A program made the translations under genes and the position numbers. A DNA stretch of 64,000 nt from Phoenix dactylifera (lineage: Eukaryota; Streptophyta; Magnoliopsida; Arecales; Arecaceae), in NCBI RefSeq assembly GCF_009389715.1, contig NC_052397.1:15014129-15078128 (forward strand), read 5' to 3'. Numbering within the stretch: the stretch's first letter is position 1; every line of letters begins with the position of its first letter. Positions 38,601-53,600 of this stretch are shown in pieces. A model generated the notes under the pieces. That model worked only from the letters and a program-made list of their open reading frames with translations. It searched no databases and was not told the DNA's origin.

Positions 38601-41600
38601 TTCCAGTCGGGGCTCCCAAGAGAACATTGTCATTTGAGTGATACAGGACATGAAAAGCCTGCAAAGTAAACAAGAAGCAGGTCAACCACTAGAAAGCAAA
38701 ATCTCAAACAGGAAACTAAGGCAACAAAAAAAAGATGGAGTTGGAGCACTTGACCTCTGTTTGGATTGGATTGAAGTGTGAAAATTTGTATAGGTTCTCA
38801 TAAGCCTCATTGCCAAGAGCACTCACAGGAAGAGGTTTCAAATCAAGAAGTTCAGTGTGTGATATTTGTGTCTGAATAGAACATCTTTTAGTATGACGGA
38901 CAATAACAAAATTTATGCAACTGCGGTAAAAGGTATTCTCATACTTACCTCTGGCAATGTGAGGTTATGGAAAGACACAGTGTACAGTGACTCTGCATGT
39001 AACCAAGAATCAGAAACAGCTCGAATAAAGTACTGTGGTGGATGTGGTTCAAATATTGGTACAGTAAAAGAAATCTTCTGAGAGTCTCCCCTTGCCATCC
39101 TCTTGGTCAATGTGAAGAAATCTGAATGGTAAATGTGGTCATTTTCAGAATCCTGCCCCCAAAAAAAAAGGATAATCTGAGCAGTCAATAACTCAAGGTG
39201 GAAAAAATATATTGTCTTCATGGTGCACTTGCATATGATAGTTGTATAAGAAAAGCTCACAAAAAAGGGGGAGATAGTCATTGAGGCTATTATGTACATA
39301 GAACGCCACACTGTACTATAATCAAAGTCAAAAGGCAATCCAGTATTCAAGCATGCACGTTGCATAACCACATATTATTGTTGGGTTTTCTTTTTCACAA
39401 TAAGGTGCACACAGTTGAATAACTAACATTTCTTCCCAGTGATTCCAGCATTTGCTCAGTTTTTCTATATTTGATCCATACCAACATTTTAAAAAATGGA
39501 AGCGGTATTCTAGCGATCAAGGGACTACATAGTAGGTGCAGTATGTGGGCTGCATATGCAAATGCACATGCAGCTGGTATGTTTAACTATATAAATATAA
39601 ATGAGATATATTGAGTACAATAAAAACAACAATTAAGACAACAATAACTTTCTTGACAATTAATGGCAATATTATTAAAAGTAACAATCAACAATTAGTA
39701 CCAATTATTTAGTAACTAATACTGACAGGATGGTTATAAAACAACTGAAACCCACATGCGATCTGACCATCAGTTTGGACATGCTCCGGCCTACATAAGA
39801 GTAAGGCACATATTTGGCTCCATATGCAGCCACAAAATGCTAATCGAGCCACATATATGGCCGCATGATGCTAAGTCAACTGCCTTTTCAGCCCATATGT
39901 GGTATGAGACGTATGACCGTATATAAGAAACTAAATATAAGCAATGCAGTGCAGTCAACGGACAACATATGCATATGCGGCCACATATGCAGCCTTATGC
40001 ACTTCATTTTAAAACACGGATCCATATCCCAGGTTCCAGCAACTAAGATTTTATATGTCCAAATCTTAGCAGCCAGAACCTTCTAACTAGAGTAATGAAC
40101 CCAATTTGGAAACTTCCTAGATACTTGAATCAAGCACGAACTTCATGAGTACTTGCTTACTTCAAGAGTTTCTAAAATGTCCACTTCTCAAACCTGCACC
40201 CATACCCACTCTTCCCCTTCCTGATTCTAGCCATGCCCTTAAAAACTACTAATTTATTGGTCTTTAAGAACCTACCAATGTACCGGCCTTGATAATATAG
40301 TATAAACTTTTATAAGTGCATAAGAATCTTGTAGAATTTTTATCTTCCTTTCTAGTCACTTCATCAATAGCCTAAAGAAAATTAGCCACAATGTATCATT
40401 TATCTTGTAATAATGTTGTCTTTTCCTTTTTCTATAAAAATGAGGTATCAATGCCCTCTCTCATAACTTCATGCAATGGCCTCTGAAGCTAACTCTACAA
40501 TAGCTGGTTTGGCTTTGTTGTTGCATACTTATACCGGAATAATTCTCTAATCATGTCAAGTTGCATATTTATTAAGATAATGTTGAATAAGATTCTTAAG
40601 CAAATTAACCTAGCTTCTCCCTCACTTCTACATGTAAACTGGCATCTCAGAAAGTAATTGGTATCAACATTCTTTTTTCTTTTGCTTTTCTAGAATTTTT
40701 TCTATGAAATAGGAATCAGGCTAGGCAAGGCAAGCTAATCAAGCCTGCTGCGTCAAAGTGGAAATTCGACATTTGACGGCATCTAACTAAAGTGAATATG
40801 TAAACAGAGACTTCTCTCTGCAGCTGTAGCTGCTAGGATACTCCAATTGTTCAGCTAACCACACGGCGTCCAATCGCCCAAACATACGAACATACTATAA
40901 AAGAAAGAGAGGCAGTCTCAAATGAGATTACCCCTCTGATTCGTCACCCGCTGAGCTAACGTCGCGATGGTTGTGTTAGAAAAATGAGTCAAAAGATTTC
41001 GGTTAGTAAATCTGGGGACCCAGCCTCACTGACGTTAACGAATTGTCTACTCTACTATTCGCTCTGTTTCGGAAAGCTTTGTGAAGGCCTACAAGCACAA
41101 TGCTTATGTTGCGTGCAATATCTCTGAATCTGCTTCATGGATAGTTTTTTTTTATTATTTTTATTTTGGTAGAGATTGTCTTAGTGTTCAGTCAGCTCTA
41201 CTAAATGAATTGGATGCCTCGGCAAGAGCATCGTTCCCATTCCTACTTCTCTTGTGTCCCTCCATCCCAGATCTCTAGGAACAGGGCTGAGAGCAAGACC
41301 ATTAAAGGAAGGAGTCGGGATGAGAATGTCACATGGTGGCGTTCCAGCCTCTCTCTGTCCAACTCATTACGCAATTGACGTAGTAGACCCATGATTCTTT
41401 CAATGACGTATTCAATCAAGACAATAAAGATAGATCGTAATAAGATCAGGTTACATGATTGGTCTGTGAAGGAAGATCAAGAAAGATAGGGTTCTTTCTG
41501 TCTTTCTTTCGAAAAAGAGAGATGGGAGTTCGACTCTCGTTCTATCCATTTTCAGCAGTCCTTGGACATGTTGGAACTCTTGATGGCAGTACCGCTCAAC

Positions 41601-44600
41601 TAGGAGATGCTTGAAAGTCGATGTCTCAATGTTCCCAAGAGTCGCATCCAGCCCCGAAAGGGAAAGCTATGCTTCAAGCTAAGTCAGTCGGGATCCAAAT
41701 ACGAAGTCGTCTTCTTTCGTTCTCTTTTCTTATTTATTTTTCAGGGCCTTTCTCGCTGGGTGAGCGCACTTTACTAATATAATAGAAAGGGGTGGACGGG
41801 GCTCTATCTATAACTAGAGATAAGCTGACGACCATATTCGGGATACCTTCTCCTGGACCAAACCCAGACACTGGACGTTGACCAGAACGGAATCCTATTT
41901 CCAGACTAAAGATAGCACTCATATTGGATACCCAATAATCAGATCTTCAAAGATCTTATATAGTAAGTAATTTATTAGTAAGTCAGTTACGTAAGTCAAG
42001 TCAGTAAGCTAGTCATACGAGCTAGAAAATGCAGAAGAGGGTGACTTTTGACTTGGAGAAGGTTTCTTTCACGATTCATCAAGGCGGCTTTGAAAAAATC
42101 CTCCCTTCCTGGGAAGGCAGAAGGCACAGGAATCAAATCCACTTGTTCAGTCAAAACCGGATGGCTCGCTTAAAAAGGCGAATATGCACTTTCTTTGTTT
42201 GACAGCTTGATCGTTGGTAAAGCTTTTTCATTGCTAAAGGAGATCAAAGCGATACTTTCCGGACCGTACCACTTGATCTAAGTCAGGTTATTCGCTCTTT
42301 TGTTACACTTGCATCTCCCTGAGTATGACTATCTAGTTTTTTCTCTCGTAGAGTCCTTATGTATATGCTCAACACAAATAACTCCATAATCTTTGTCCAA
42401 AACCATATCATCCTAACTTTTAATGCACCTAACATTATCCAGCTACTTCTCTAAAGAATATATGAACCATGTTGCATCAATTATCAGCAGTAATATTTTC
42501 ATCTCTCTTAGTAAAGACTAGTTATAATTTCCATCTAGAAAGGTAATAAACAATTGCTTATTTTAACCAGGAAATAGTGAACCAATATGAGGAGTCTAAG
42601 TGACAGAAAAGAATATTGACATATCCTACACAGCCCAACCTCAGTATGGACATTCCATTAGCTCACGAGATGGTGATATTATCTAAACTTGTTTAAACTA
42701 AAGTCATGTACCTCAAAGTCTATGTTTCTTTATGCTTCTGATAGTCCCTCAAAATTATACAGTGCATATCCTTATGGACCAAAAAAGAGAATAGAAAAGA
42801 ACAAGAAAACAAAACTTACTAATGAAAACAATTAGAAAATGAGTTTATCAGAGGATATGCAAACAGATAAATGACTCAAACAGTCAACCATTTATCATAT
42901 GAACTTCAGTAATGACACGAACTGCAGAAGTAATACAACAAACAAGTACAACTTAATTAAATTTTCACACCTCAACAAGAATCAACCAACATTGAGCAGT
43001 ACCATGGAAGCGCTCCTTCCAAACAAAGTCAGGAGTTATAAGAAGATCTACCTAGAGAAATGACATGAATACTGGAGTAAGTCGGTAGCTCAGTAAACAC
43101 TTCAAAAATGCTAGTTCAGATGAGCATTAAATTCGCAACATTGTTCGAAGATCCAACTTACCTTAAGAACGGTTCTGGTAATAGGACTTATAGTGGCAGA
43201 CAAAATGATGTTCGGGAAATACCCTAAGTATTGCTTGACCAACTTCAATGAAAAAAGAATGAGTCATATGAATCATAATTATCTAAAATTCAAAGGATAC
43301 TACTGAAATAGATAGCATTGCAAGACATATAGTGAAAATACCTTCCCCCCGGGAGCATAACGAATCAGAGCACCAATATCTTTCTCCTCCATCTCGAAGA
43401 GACGATCCAAATCAGCCCCTCTTTCTTCAAGTTTTCTTAGGATCTAAAATAATAAACTAGAAAATCAAAAGAGGATTTACATGTAATATGGATAAACAGT
43501 TTAAAAGGTGCTTATGGAGATTCTACACAAACCTCCAGTGAAAGGTCCCTGTCAAACTGCCTAAGTGGATGCTGATGAGGCCAAATTTGGCGATCCACAG
43601 CTTTGCAATATTCCAACATGAAACATGTCATTTCGCACCACCCTCTACGCAAGCAAATTTCAAACAAAGCACGCATAATACGACCCAAGCTTGCACAAAT
43701 ATATGCTGCATCAGAAATTAAAGAGAAGCTCTCTATTGAACCACGTGATATGCGCACCTGTGTAGTACAGAATACCATCTTGGGCTTCAGAGTTGTGCTC
43801 TTATCAAAACATAGTGAATAACTAAAACCCATGGTCTGCCGTACCGGCTGGTATGGGCCGGTACGGTCTGGGACCGGTACCGGATCAGCGTGGAATCCAG
43901 TACCGGTAGTTTATTGTTGAAGAACCGGTTCGGACCGGTACGCGACCGGTTCGGACCAGTACGCGACCGGTTCGGACCGGTACGGAATCAGTATGTACCC
44001 GTCCGGGCCGGCACCGGTACGCCAACCGGTACCGGTACGCCAACCGGTACCGGTACGGCGGACCTTGACTAAAACCAATGGTTAAGTTTATGAACCTGAA
44101 TAAGGATTGAAATTTTCCCATGCTTATCAGTGGTTCCACCCTTTACTTCTAATGGGCATGCAAATTTAGACAGTTTTTCCAGCTCATCCTGTTCCTCCTC
44201 TCTAACAGCAATATTTTCGAACTCAGAAGAATGGGCCACCATGTTGATTACCTACAGCAGTAATTTAAGAATAGTAAGCAACAACAGACAATTAGGTACA
44301 TACACTAAATGGATTTTACTCGTGCTTGTTTTGTTGTACAATATGACAGTCATGCTTACTTCACTATCATTCATGTGGCGCCTAAGCATTAAATTATAAG
44401 TTTCAACACTAGAATATTGAAGGTAAAAGTGGCTGGCTATGCGACCAAGCTCTGTGCAGTAAAAATTGCCACTTTTTTCATCAAATCGCATCATTTTTGC
44501 CTTGTCAAGGGCTCGTGCAGCATCAGTTATAAGAGATCGTTGTTTGGTAGTCAAGGAAGGATCTCCAATAACCTATAAGACCACAAGAAGCTATAATGTC

Positions 44601-47600
44601 AAATTTAAGTAGATACATGAACAAAACAGTATAATGTTGAAATTGAAAGTGATACAACACTCAACCAGAAGGCTTCAATGCATGATAGACCAACATAAAC
44701 AGTCCTTAGCTTATACAAAACATTTTCTCTCATATATCTGATAGCGGCAGGACTAGACACACAGTAGTCAACATTGACCTAACGTGGAACAGTAATATGA
44801 GCAGGCATTGTTGAACAACAAAGAAACAAAACTAAAATAAACTAAACTCTGGACTTTTCATATTGATAGTCAATCCTCATACAACAGAATGAACTTAAGA
44901 CAGAGAATTACTAAATTACTCTTGTCAAAAAAAAATGTTGCCAAATGATAGCAACACTTGGAAGAACAACATGCACAGTCTAAAAGAACCGAGCATGGGA
45001 TTGTCAACTAGTATAGTTTTAAACATAGGAGTTGGCATATATCAGAATTAGAACTGAGAGATGAAACATCTTTTTCCAATTTCAAAGAAAGAAACAAAGA
45101 AACCAATGAAACTGCAAGGGCAGTATAAAGGACTAGCAGGAAAAAAATCCAAAGAAAAGGAAGAAATATGCGAGTTAATATTTAGGATTTATATAGTTTT
45201 CTCAAAATATGTTCAGGATTCATATATTCACAACACCTGACGAACTCAAGTACCTGACTTGGCAACTTCACCAACATATGTAACAAGACTGGAATAACCA
45301 AGTCCACAGGCTGTCTTCAAAATTTTTATACAGTTTAAGATAAGCTTTACAATAATGCTAACTTAGACGATATTTGAGAAATGCTCAAAAGAAGGAAGCA
45401 GCACAAGAAAAACAGGACCGGGGCAGGAACCATTCCGCGAGTAAAGTAGAGAGCCATCTGATCAGCTCTCACTCGCTCCAAAAATTCTATGCAAAAACTG
45501 GTGGAGACTTTGGAGATATCCTCATATCCAACTCAAGAATGCAAAGGCATATTGAAAATTGCTCGAGTCCAAGCATTACACTTTGGAACTCCTAATATTT
45601 GTTTATCCTAACTGTAACATTAATTCAATAAATGACACCAAGACCAGAAAAGATGAATATTTCATGAGCAAATGTCATACGGTAAGGCATACCACCATTG
45701 TATAAACAAGACCCTGCCGAGAATCTTATCAATCACGTACAAATGCCTTGTCCAAGAAACAGGTGTCAACTTCTAAATGAATCAATAAGATATATGCTTC
45801 AATCTTATCATACCTCATCCCATGTTACTCCATACACCAAAGGATTTGTCTTCATCCTTATAAATAAATATGTATATCCAAGCCATGCACATGCTTCCTT
45901 GACATTTGTTACTGTGCCCAAGGCCACCTCGGCATTCAAATTATCTTTCAATGAGTTAATGAACTGCATAAAAGCAATAACAAACAGGAAAATAAGAAAC
46001 AATTTGACAAAGACTTAAAGAAGTAATACATTAATTGTTATATGACATAATCTGATAGAATTCATATCAGTACCAATTGACGTTACAGTAATCTAGACTT
46101 GTAAATACATGATTAAAAGTTGCTTAAAAGTTCCAAACTGAAAGACAGTAATAGTCTTAATCAAGGTTCACAGTACTGCTTTTAGTACCCCAACCAATAC
46201 CGGTGTCAGTACTGGTTGGTTGGTATGGTGTCAGTAGGGTACAGTACAGTTTGTACAAATACAACGAACCTTGGCCTTAATAGGATCATGAATTACAATA
46301 TCTAAAATCAACTCTACCACAAAGTACCCAAACCCAAGACTTAGACATCAGAGTGACGGACCTGACGGTATGAGTATAAAACTTAAAGTAATAGGTCCAT
46401 CAGAGGAAATCCTTAGGAAAAGGATCAGGCACTTATACAAACACCTGGACTTGACATCCATGCAACGTAGATCAACTAGCAATGAAGAAGTACAGAACTT
46501 AACAGCAAATGCACAAGATGGAAAGTTAGGTATTGAAAATATCGAATTAAAAAAATATCTCCTTGTGTTTCTGGAAGTTAGCAATTATTAAACAGCAAAG
46601 GCTACAGTACTTGCAATTTTCCTAAGATTTTCACATCTACAAGGAATTAAAGTTCCATAATTTCAATTATTATTCTTAAAAAATAAAATCAACCTATCAT
46701 GTAGTGCATGAAAATAACGATTAAAAAAATTTATAGTTGCATATCACATATTTATTAAGTACGCAAAATATACATCACAAGTTTTCAAGATATAAAAGAA
46801 CTCCATTTGCAAAATTGAATGACAACGGCAACAAATTTTAAACCATGGTATGCTGAACCGGCCCGTATCGGACTAGTCCGATTCCGCAGTGAAAAATGGT
46901 GCTGGCCCCATTGGGGCCGGAACCAAGCGGTACAGGGCCCGTATCTGCCTGAACCGGTACAGGGCCCGTATCGGCCTGAACCGGCCAGTACAATAATGGG
47001 GCCAGAACCAAGCGGTACGAGGCTCGTACCGGCCAGTACAATAATGGGGCTAGAACCAAGCGGTACAAGGCCCGTACCAGCCGGTTCCGTCAGTGCGAAC
47101 CGGCCTTGTGGAATTTAAATACCACAGAGCAACATTTAATGCCTCTTTGTAGCATTGCCACAGCAGGATGCCCCAACCCGCTGCAGTATTGTCGTTGTGG
47201 CATTTAATACCACAACGCGCCTCGCGCGCGCTACGCGTTGTTGGCCGGTTCGGTACAGGTCCAAACCGGAACCATACCGATCTGGTAAGCGACTGGTACG
47301 CCTATTGGTACCAGTACGACATACCTTGTTTTAGATAATCACAGGATAGTGATATTGCTCACAAAAATCTAATAATATGTTAAATAAACAACTGATGCAT
47401 AAAGGTGAGACAGAGAGAGCATAACCATAATCATAGTTTTAAAAATATACTGCATAATCTTACCAAAACCAACTCTTAAAATATGCAAGTCTTATTATAC
47501 TAATCAAAATTGAAAAGGAGTAAATCTTGACCTGGCTTTCTATAGGGAGTTGACTTGTCAACAGTCTCAAATAATAAGCCAATTTGTCATGAGTTGTCAT

Positions 47601-50600
47601 AATAATGCCTTCGCCACTTTTGTCAAACTGTGGCCTTCCAGCACGACCAAAGATCTAATATACAAGCAGCATAATGATAGAACATAAAAAGTTGTTTTAT
47701 TAGCTGCAAATTCTTTTATACAATTGAACTTTCATAAAATAGTTACTCATGGAATAACTTAAGGCACAACTATGATTCTTAAATCTTACCTGCATAACAT
47801 CAAGCATACCCAAGTCCCGCCACCCACCAGCCTTGGGATCATATAGTTGTGTACCCTGTAGTGTCATGCAAAGAATGAAAAGAATATGAATTATAATTAT
47901 CATAGCATGACACTGTTAGACTAATGTCATTTTACATTAAACAGAACAACATTCATGTCAATGCATTTATTCTAGCAAAAGAAGTACGGCAGACAGTTCC
48001 AGCATTGTACAGTGAGAATGTGATGACAATTCATCAGGATTTATCTCCAGCCGGTAAAGTATGAGAGATCTTTGTGGCTGTACCTATTCACGTGTAACTA
48101 ATAGCAATAGCATATTTAGGGAAACAAGGTACTAATGGAAAGGGTCATTAGGTTATCTTGATTATGCACCCGCCGATCCCCCATCTCTTTAGACTCTCCA
48201 AAAAAGACTAACCAAACTTCATTGTGAAACCTCATTCCCTCAGTTCTGATAAAATAAAGAATGACAGAATGAGGACCAGGGAAGAGCAGCTTTTTCATTA
48301 GATTTTCCCCCATTCTAATTTCTACATGATTATGGTATGTTAATAATACAGGATGTCATGTTTTTCAAAGGCTATATTAATCAAGATCCTTCAATGATGT
48401 AGATGATAATTATGCTTAGGTTCAATCTCACAGTCATGTTCAATTCTTCCAATCCATGTATGACCTTCATACTCATATGAAGACCACATAGCCTAGGATT
48501 TTGCAGCTATTTATGGTGAAATTTGGGAAACTCGGCACATGCACTTGATCTACCACCTCTACCATTTGCAATAAATCCATGCTATCAAACATATTAGTTC
48601 ATAATATTCCATTAAGATGATTACTTGACCAACAGTTCATAGACCAAGGAAGGAAACCAGAACAATGTCTCAGGTCCTGGAAGAAAAGATATGCATGTGC
48701 ATCCCAGTCATCAATGAATATGCCAATTATAGCATACATGATTGTAAAGCTAATGCCCAACATAATCTACATCGATATATAACCATAATTATAACCATCT
48801 TGCTCAAGGACTGATGTGCCGGAACCGGGGCCTAAACCAGTTGCCCGGCCGAATGGGTCGGTACAGCCCATGTCGTTCCGTGTTGGGCCCATACCGACAC
48901 AGTAAAGAGGGCGGAGGAGAGGAAAAACAGAAGAGAGGAAAAGAGAGAGGGAGGGAGAGAGAAGCAGGGTGGCGGAGGCCCGAGGGGGGCGACGAGGGGT
49001 TTGCCAACTTCACTTAAAAATCGCAAAAATAAAAAGGGGTCCCCCTCCGGGATCCCTATTCCGAATGAAACAGAAGAACCGAAGGTGGAGCCCCTCCTCC
49101 GCCTCCTCCGCACGGCTCCCCAACCCTCTGCCAGTCGGCTTTCACCTCTCTCTCTCTTCCTTCCTCTCCCTCTCCCTCCTTCCCCCGCTCCCTCTCTTTT
49201 CCACTTTTTCTTTCACCTTCTCCCCCTCCATCGCCGATTTCTTGTTTTGATTGCCAGAGTCGTCCCGGTCCGTCGCCGGTACGGCTCGATACGCCTCGAA
49301 CCAGGCGGTTGAAGATGGTTTTGCAGACCATGATCTAGCTTTTTCCACTTGTTTGGGGTTAGCTTTACGGATCCTTATTCGCCAAGTATTCCTATTCAGA
49401 GCCACCCCAGATGTTATTCCAAGTTTTTCCATATCCTTCTTCACATCCTCCATCCATGTTACCTTAAGTCCCTCCTTTCTTGCATTTACATACCCGCGCA
49501 ACAATTATAAAAAATTTGGGTGGCCAGACTTAAGCAAAATCAATCAATTGTAGTTTAAAAACTGTTTTAACTGCTATTTTTGGCGACATATATAGAAATC
49601 ATTAACAGATGGTCTTTCATAAGACAAGATATAAGTGCAGTGCATATTTGCCCATATTGTCACAGCTCACAATCATAGTAGATTTCAATACCAATCATAG
49701 ATTCATGGTCCAACTCACCTTGATGATGACTGTATGAGCAGGTAAGTTTACTCCCCAGGCCAAAGTTGCAGTACATACAAGAACCTGAAGCAGAAAAATT
49801 AAAGTATCATGGCACTTGAGTCCTGCACAAAGATTTATACCTTGAAAAGAAATGTTACTTACTTTCAGTAGACCGTCAGAGAAAAGGCGCTCAGTCAAGC
49901 CTCTATCAGCTCGAAGCATCCCAGCATGATGAATACCAAACCCAAATTCAAATAACCCAATAACTTCCCGACTTTTGGACTTACTAACTTCTCTCTGGAT
50001 GACTAAGTTGTGTCAGTCAACACAGATTTAGAGAAAAATGTATCCAGAAGATACCAGTGAAAGATTACCTTAATCAAAGAAAATTGAGGATGTTTATCAT
50101 TCATAAAAAAATCCAGTTCGCCTGCTTTCTGGGCAATGTCAATCTGCATCAACATCCAAGATGCCATCCAAGATACATCATATTTTGTAATATCCATGCC
50201 AAAATCATAAATACATGTAAAACAAAAAAGAAATAGCATATAAAACTTCTGCCTTAGCGCAAATGGTCAAACAAGGTTGAAGTTACAGGTTTGTACTAGT
50301 CCATGCAGGATGTACCATGCCATACTAGTATAGGAATGCTACTCAATACACCCCCTCGGTATCATACCATACCGACACATGGTAATCGGACATCTTTGTT
50401 GTAATGGCACGAAGTACTGTACCATGTAAGTAGGTATGATACATGCTGGTACCCTCTATACTAGTCCCCAGCCTGTATGGTTACCAATAATTCAACCTCA
50501 GTGGCCTTAGGCTATTCAACTAACTAGAGATTGGAGCTCAAGTTTAGTGTTCTGCAATGAAAAGCTTTTGGGTTACTTGTCCTATTTATCACTTTAGCCT

Positions 50601-53600
50601 CCCATATTTTTAATACAAGTTGATTTTTCCTTGGCACCCAGTTTGATCCACATTTCCAGATTAGCTTCCTGCATCATATATGAAAATTTTAACCAATGAA
50701 TCGGATACATGAAAGCTTATATGGTGCTAGCAAATGGGCATCCATAATACATGTTTGAAAAAAAATATATACACTTTAAATGCCTTATTAGAAAACCCTA
50801 AATACATAAAGTTCGTATAAAGGAAAGAAAGTAAAACGAAAAAATAATGATTACAAATAAAAATTAGAAATATGATATTTGAATTCAATTGGATAGCTGA
50901 TTAGATTTTTATATAGCAAAACCATCAATAACGACAGAAAAATTAACAGATGGAAGTTAAAGAGAGAAATTGGGATGTTGGGGGTTGAGATCCTAAAAAT
51001 GGGAGGGGGGAAGTTTGGCATAGCATAGCATGATCAGTCTTCCGATTGAAGATAATGGAAGAAGGTGTGTTGTTCATGGGAAGAACTTGGGAAGTTGGAA
51101 TTCAATCTTTCCTTGTTTCTTTCATTCTTTGCATAATTGTCCCTTTAAAGCAGAATTATGTAGTGATTTTTTTAAGAAAATAGTGGGCAAAGACAGATGG
51201 AATCTTCCAAAATATTCCTTCTCTCACTTTATAAACATAGTTTAGAAAAACATATTATTGGAATTTTATCCGACCTTGTATCTTGTATTTTTACATAATC
51301 GTCCCTTTAAACCAGAATTATGTAGTAATTTCTAAAAACATAAAGGCAATATGGGAATAAATTTTTACAGATTGAATCTTCAGCATATTCCGTCTCAGTT
51401 TATAATATAGTACAGATAAAACATATTACACAGATATGTTTGTGTGCACATAATGTCTAACATATATAGTGACATATAGGAAATAAAACACATGCATGCA
51501 TATGTGCACACGTGTAATTTTCAAGCTTTGTCCCAAGTCCCAACTATCTGAAATTAATTTTATGCATCCTCATTTGCATAGCATTCCTATTTTGGGCTCC
51601 GTCTGAAATTATTTCAAACTATTTTGTATCCTTTCTGACAACTTCCATGTCCCCTTAGGTTTTCCATTCTTTTTCCTACATCCTTCATATCAAAGACGAG
51701 AGTTAAGCTCGTCGTTGGAGTCCCCTCAAATATTCTATGCGCATGCCAATACCATCTCAATTTATAATCCATCATAATATCCCTTGATTTGTGCAACTCC
51801 CATAGCCTTCTAGTAGACTAATTTCTCATTCTATCCTTCATATTTTTACTGGAAGTGTACATACATCCATATGCTGCTCTAGGGTGGGGTCGCCGAGTTG
51901 TTACCACGGTGACTGCCCATAACAACAACACACATGTAATCATGTATTGGTAGATCAATAGTTTTCTAGTCAGATTAATAAGCAATTGTTCCCCTTGAAT
52001 ATTAACAAACCATTATCCTATGCTACGGGATATTTGGAATGACAGATGGAAGTGAATGAGTTTGCGGAATGTATATGAAAATACGTCACTTTTGGTTATT
52101 TTAACATATATATGTTGTTGTTGATAGAATCATCAAACTTCATCGGATGATCACTGTGCAGTTGATATGTTCATTTAAAACCTAGGGCATTAGATATCTC
52201 ATATAATGGCATATAAACAGACATTTTTATTATTGAAATTATTCTTCCTTTTCTATAAAGTTTAAAAAGCATTTTATTTTTATACTCATCTTTTTTGTCC
52301 ATATCTATGGCAGTGCCGCATTACTTCTTACTAGCTTCTACTTATTATTCTATTTTAGGGAAGAAATTAAGTTGGGAGAAACTAACTAGTCAATATCCTC
52401 CCAACTATAATTTGGCACATGCAATGCACTAGGTGTGGAGGCGAACGACACCATACGATGAGCCTCATTGGCAAACTCTAGAGATATATATTCCAAGTGT
52501 GCACGTAGATATACATGAAAACAGTGAAATATTTGAAGGAACAAGCAACGTGCTTAAAGAAGGGTAGCATTTTTTTATTGAAAGAGATTTATTATCCAAA
52601 TCACATGGATAGGTGAATCCTGGTAAAATTTTTGGTAATGGCAAATAACAAAATTCAACAATCTTTTATATAGACATTAGAAACCTATCAATTCCGGGCT
52701 GTGTACAAATTATACAACTTATAGGCTACTCTGGAAAATAGATGAAAGAGTTCACATGCAAAGCACGTGCACATTATTAGTGTTGATAAAAGTACATTGA
52801 CACAACTCACATGAAATATTAGTGACATGGTAGGTCTAAAAATGGAATTATATGGCCTAAGAAAAAGGCTACACAAAGTGTGATTTTTTGTGACACTGAA
52901 TAGAAGTCGCTACATGAGCAGTTAGATATTTAAATCATGTCTCAAAGCAATCTAACAACAGAATCTGGGAGTATATGGACCAGAATCTTGGAGTATATGG
53001 ACTGTGATTTGTTGTGAGGGAATTAAGCTAACTCGAGAGGCATATGCCTTAGTGGCAGCTATGGTGTAGCAAAGGAAAGAACATACACAATCGATCCCAC
53101 TAATATACTAACAAATGAAACAGATGGGGAAAGAAGCCACTGAGAACAGAAACTTGAGAAAGTATAAAATTGTCAAGATGCAGCATAAGAAGGACCAGCT
53201 ATGGTTGTACACAAGTGAACTAACAAACTTAATCAGTGTATACTGACATGAGGTTGTTGGTGTCAAGATAAGAGAGTGCAAACAAACTGATCCCAAAATT
53301 TTGCTAACAAACAAAATAAATGGAAAATAAGCCATCATGAGCACCAAGCTTAAGAAGGTACACGAATGTTAAAATGCAATCTCAAGATGATAGATTCAGT
53401 AAAGACTGAAAAGCACAAAGCATTTGGCATCTAAGCTGCAAAGAAACAAAGACTAAAGGGACTAAGCATAAAGTCTGATAGCTGATGCAGACCTGCACAT
53501 GAAGTTGAACCATGAAGAATCACCGAACACCAGGACTAAAGGGGTAAGAAAGAATTACATGAATCAGCAAAAAATCAGAATCCAAAAGTTAATCCAGAAA

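Larger units (their letters stand above)
31156..38871 (-). other. DExH14: DExH14 helicase cassette 2, 11 exons
   Basis: Exons 38755-38871, 38536-38658, 38370-38459, 38165-38290, 37981-38043, 34925-35013, 32692-32782, 31916-32065, 31643-31834, 31396-31461 and 31156-31311. Motifs: [40 protein letters not shown] (STA in place of SAT), [35 protein letters not shown]. The exon pair 34925-35013 and 32692-32782 joins in phase 2; the others join in phase 0. The exon ending at 32692 uses a GC donor. Confidence 0.95.
38949..45963 (-). other. DExH14: DExH14 Sec63 unit 1, 8 exons
   Basis: Exons 45814-45963, 44360-44572, 44096-44251, 43533-43757, 43342-43443, 43162-43242, 42971-43051 and 38949-39152. They encode the winged-helix/ratchet ([20 protein letters not shown]), helical bundle ([20 protein letters not shown]) and immunoglobulin-like parts ([20 protein letters not shown]) of the first Sec63 unit. 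The 338-bp intron 43758-44095 is mostly a fold-back element; the 3.8-kb intron 39153-42970 holds the probable mitochondrial insertion. Confidence 0.94.

Noticed and set aside
41500..41550. tRNA 3' half within the probable mitochondrial insertion
   Set aside because: GGGAGTTCGACTCTC looks like a T arm, but no matching acceptor, D or anticodon arm is found upstream.
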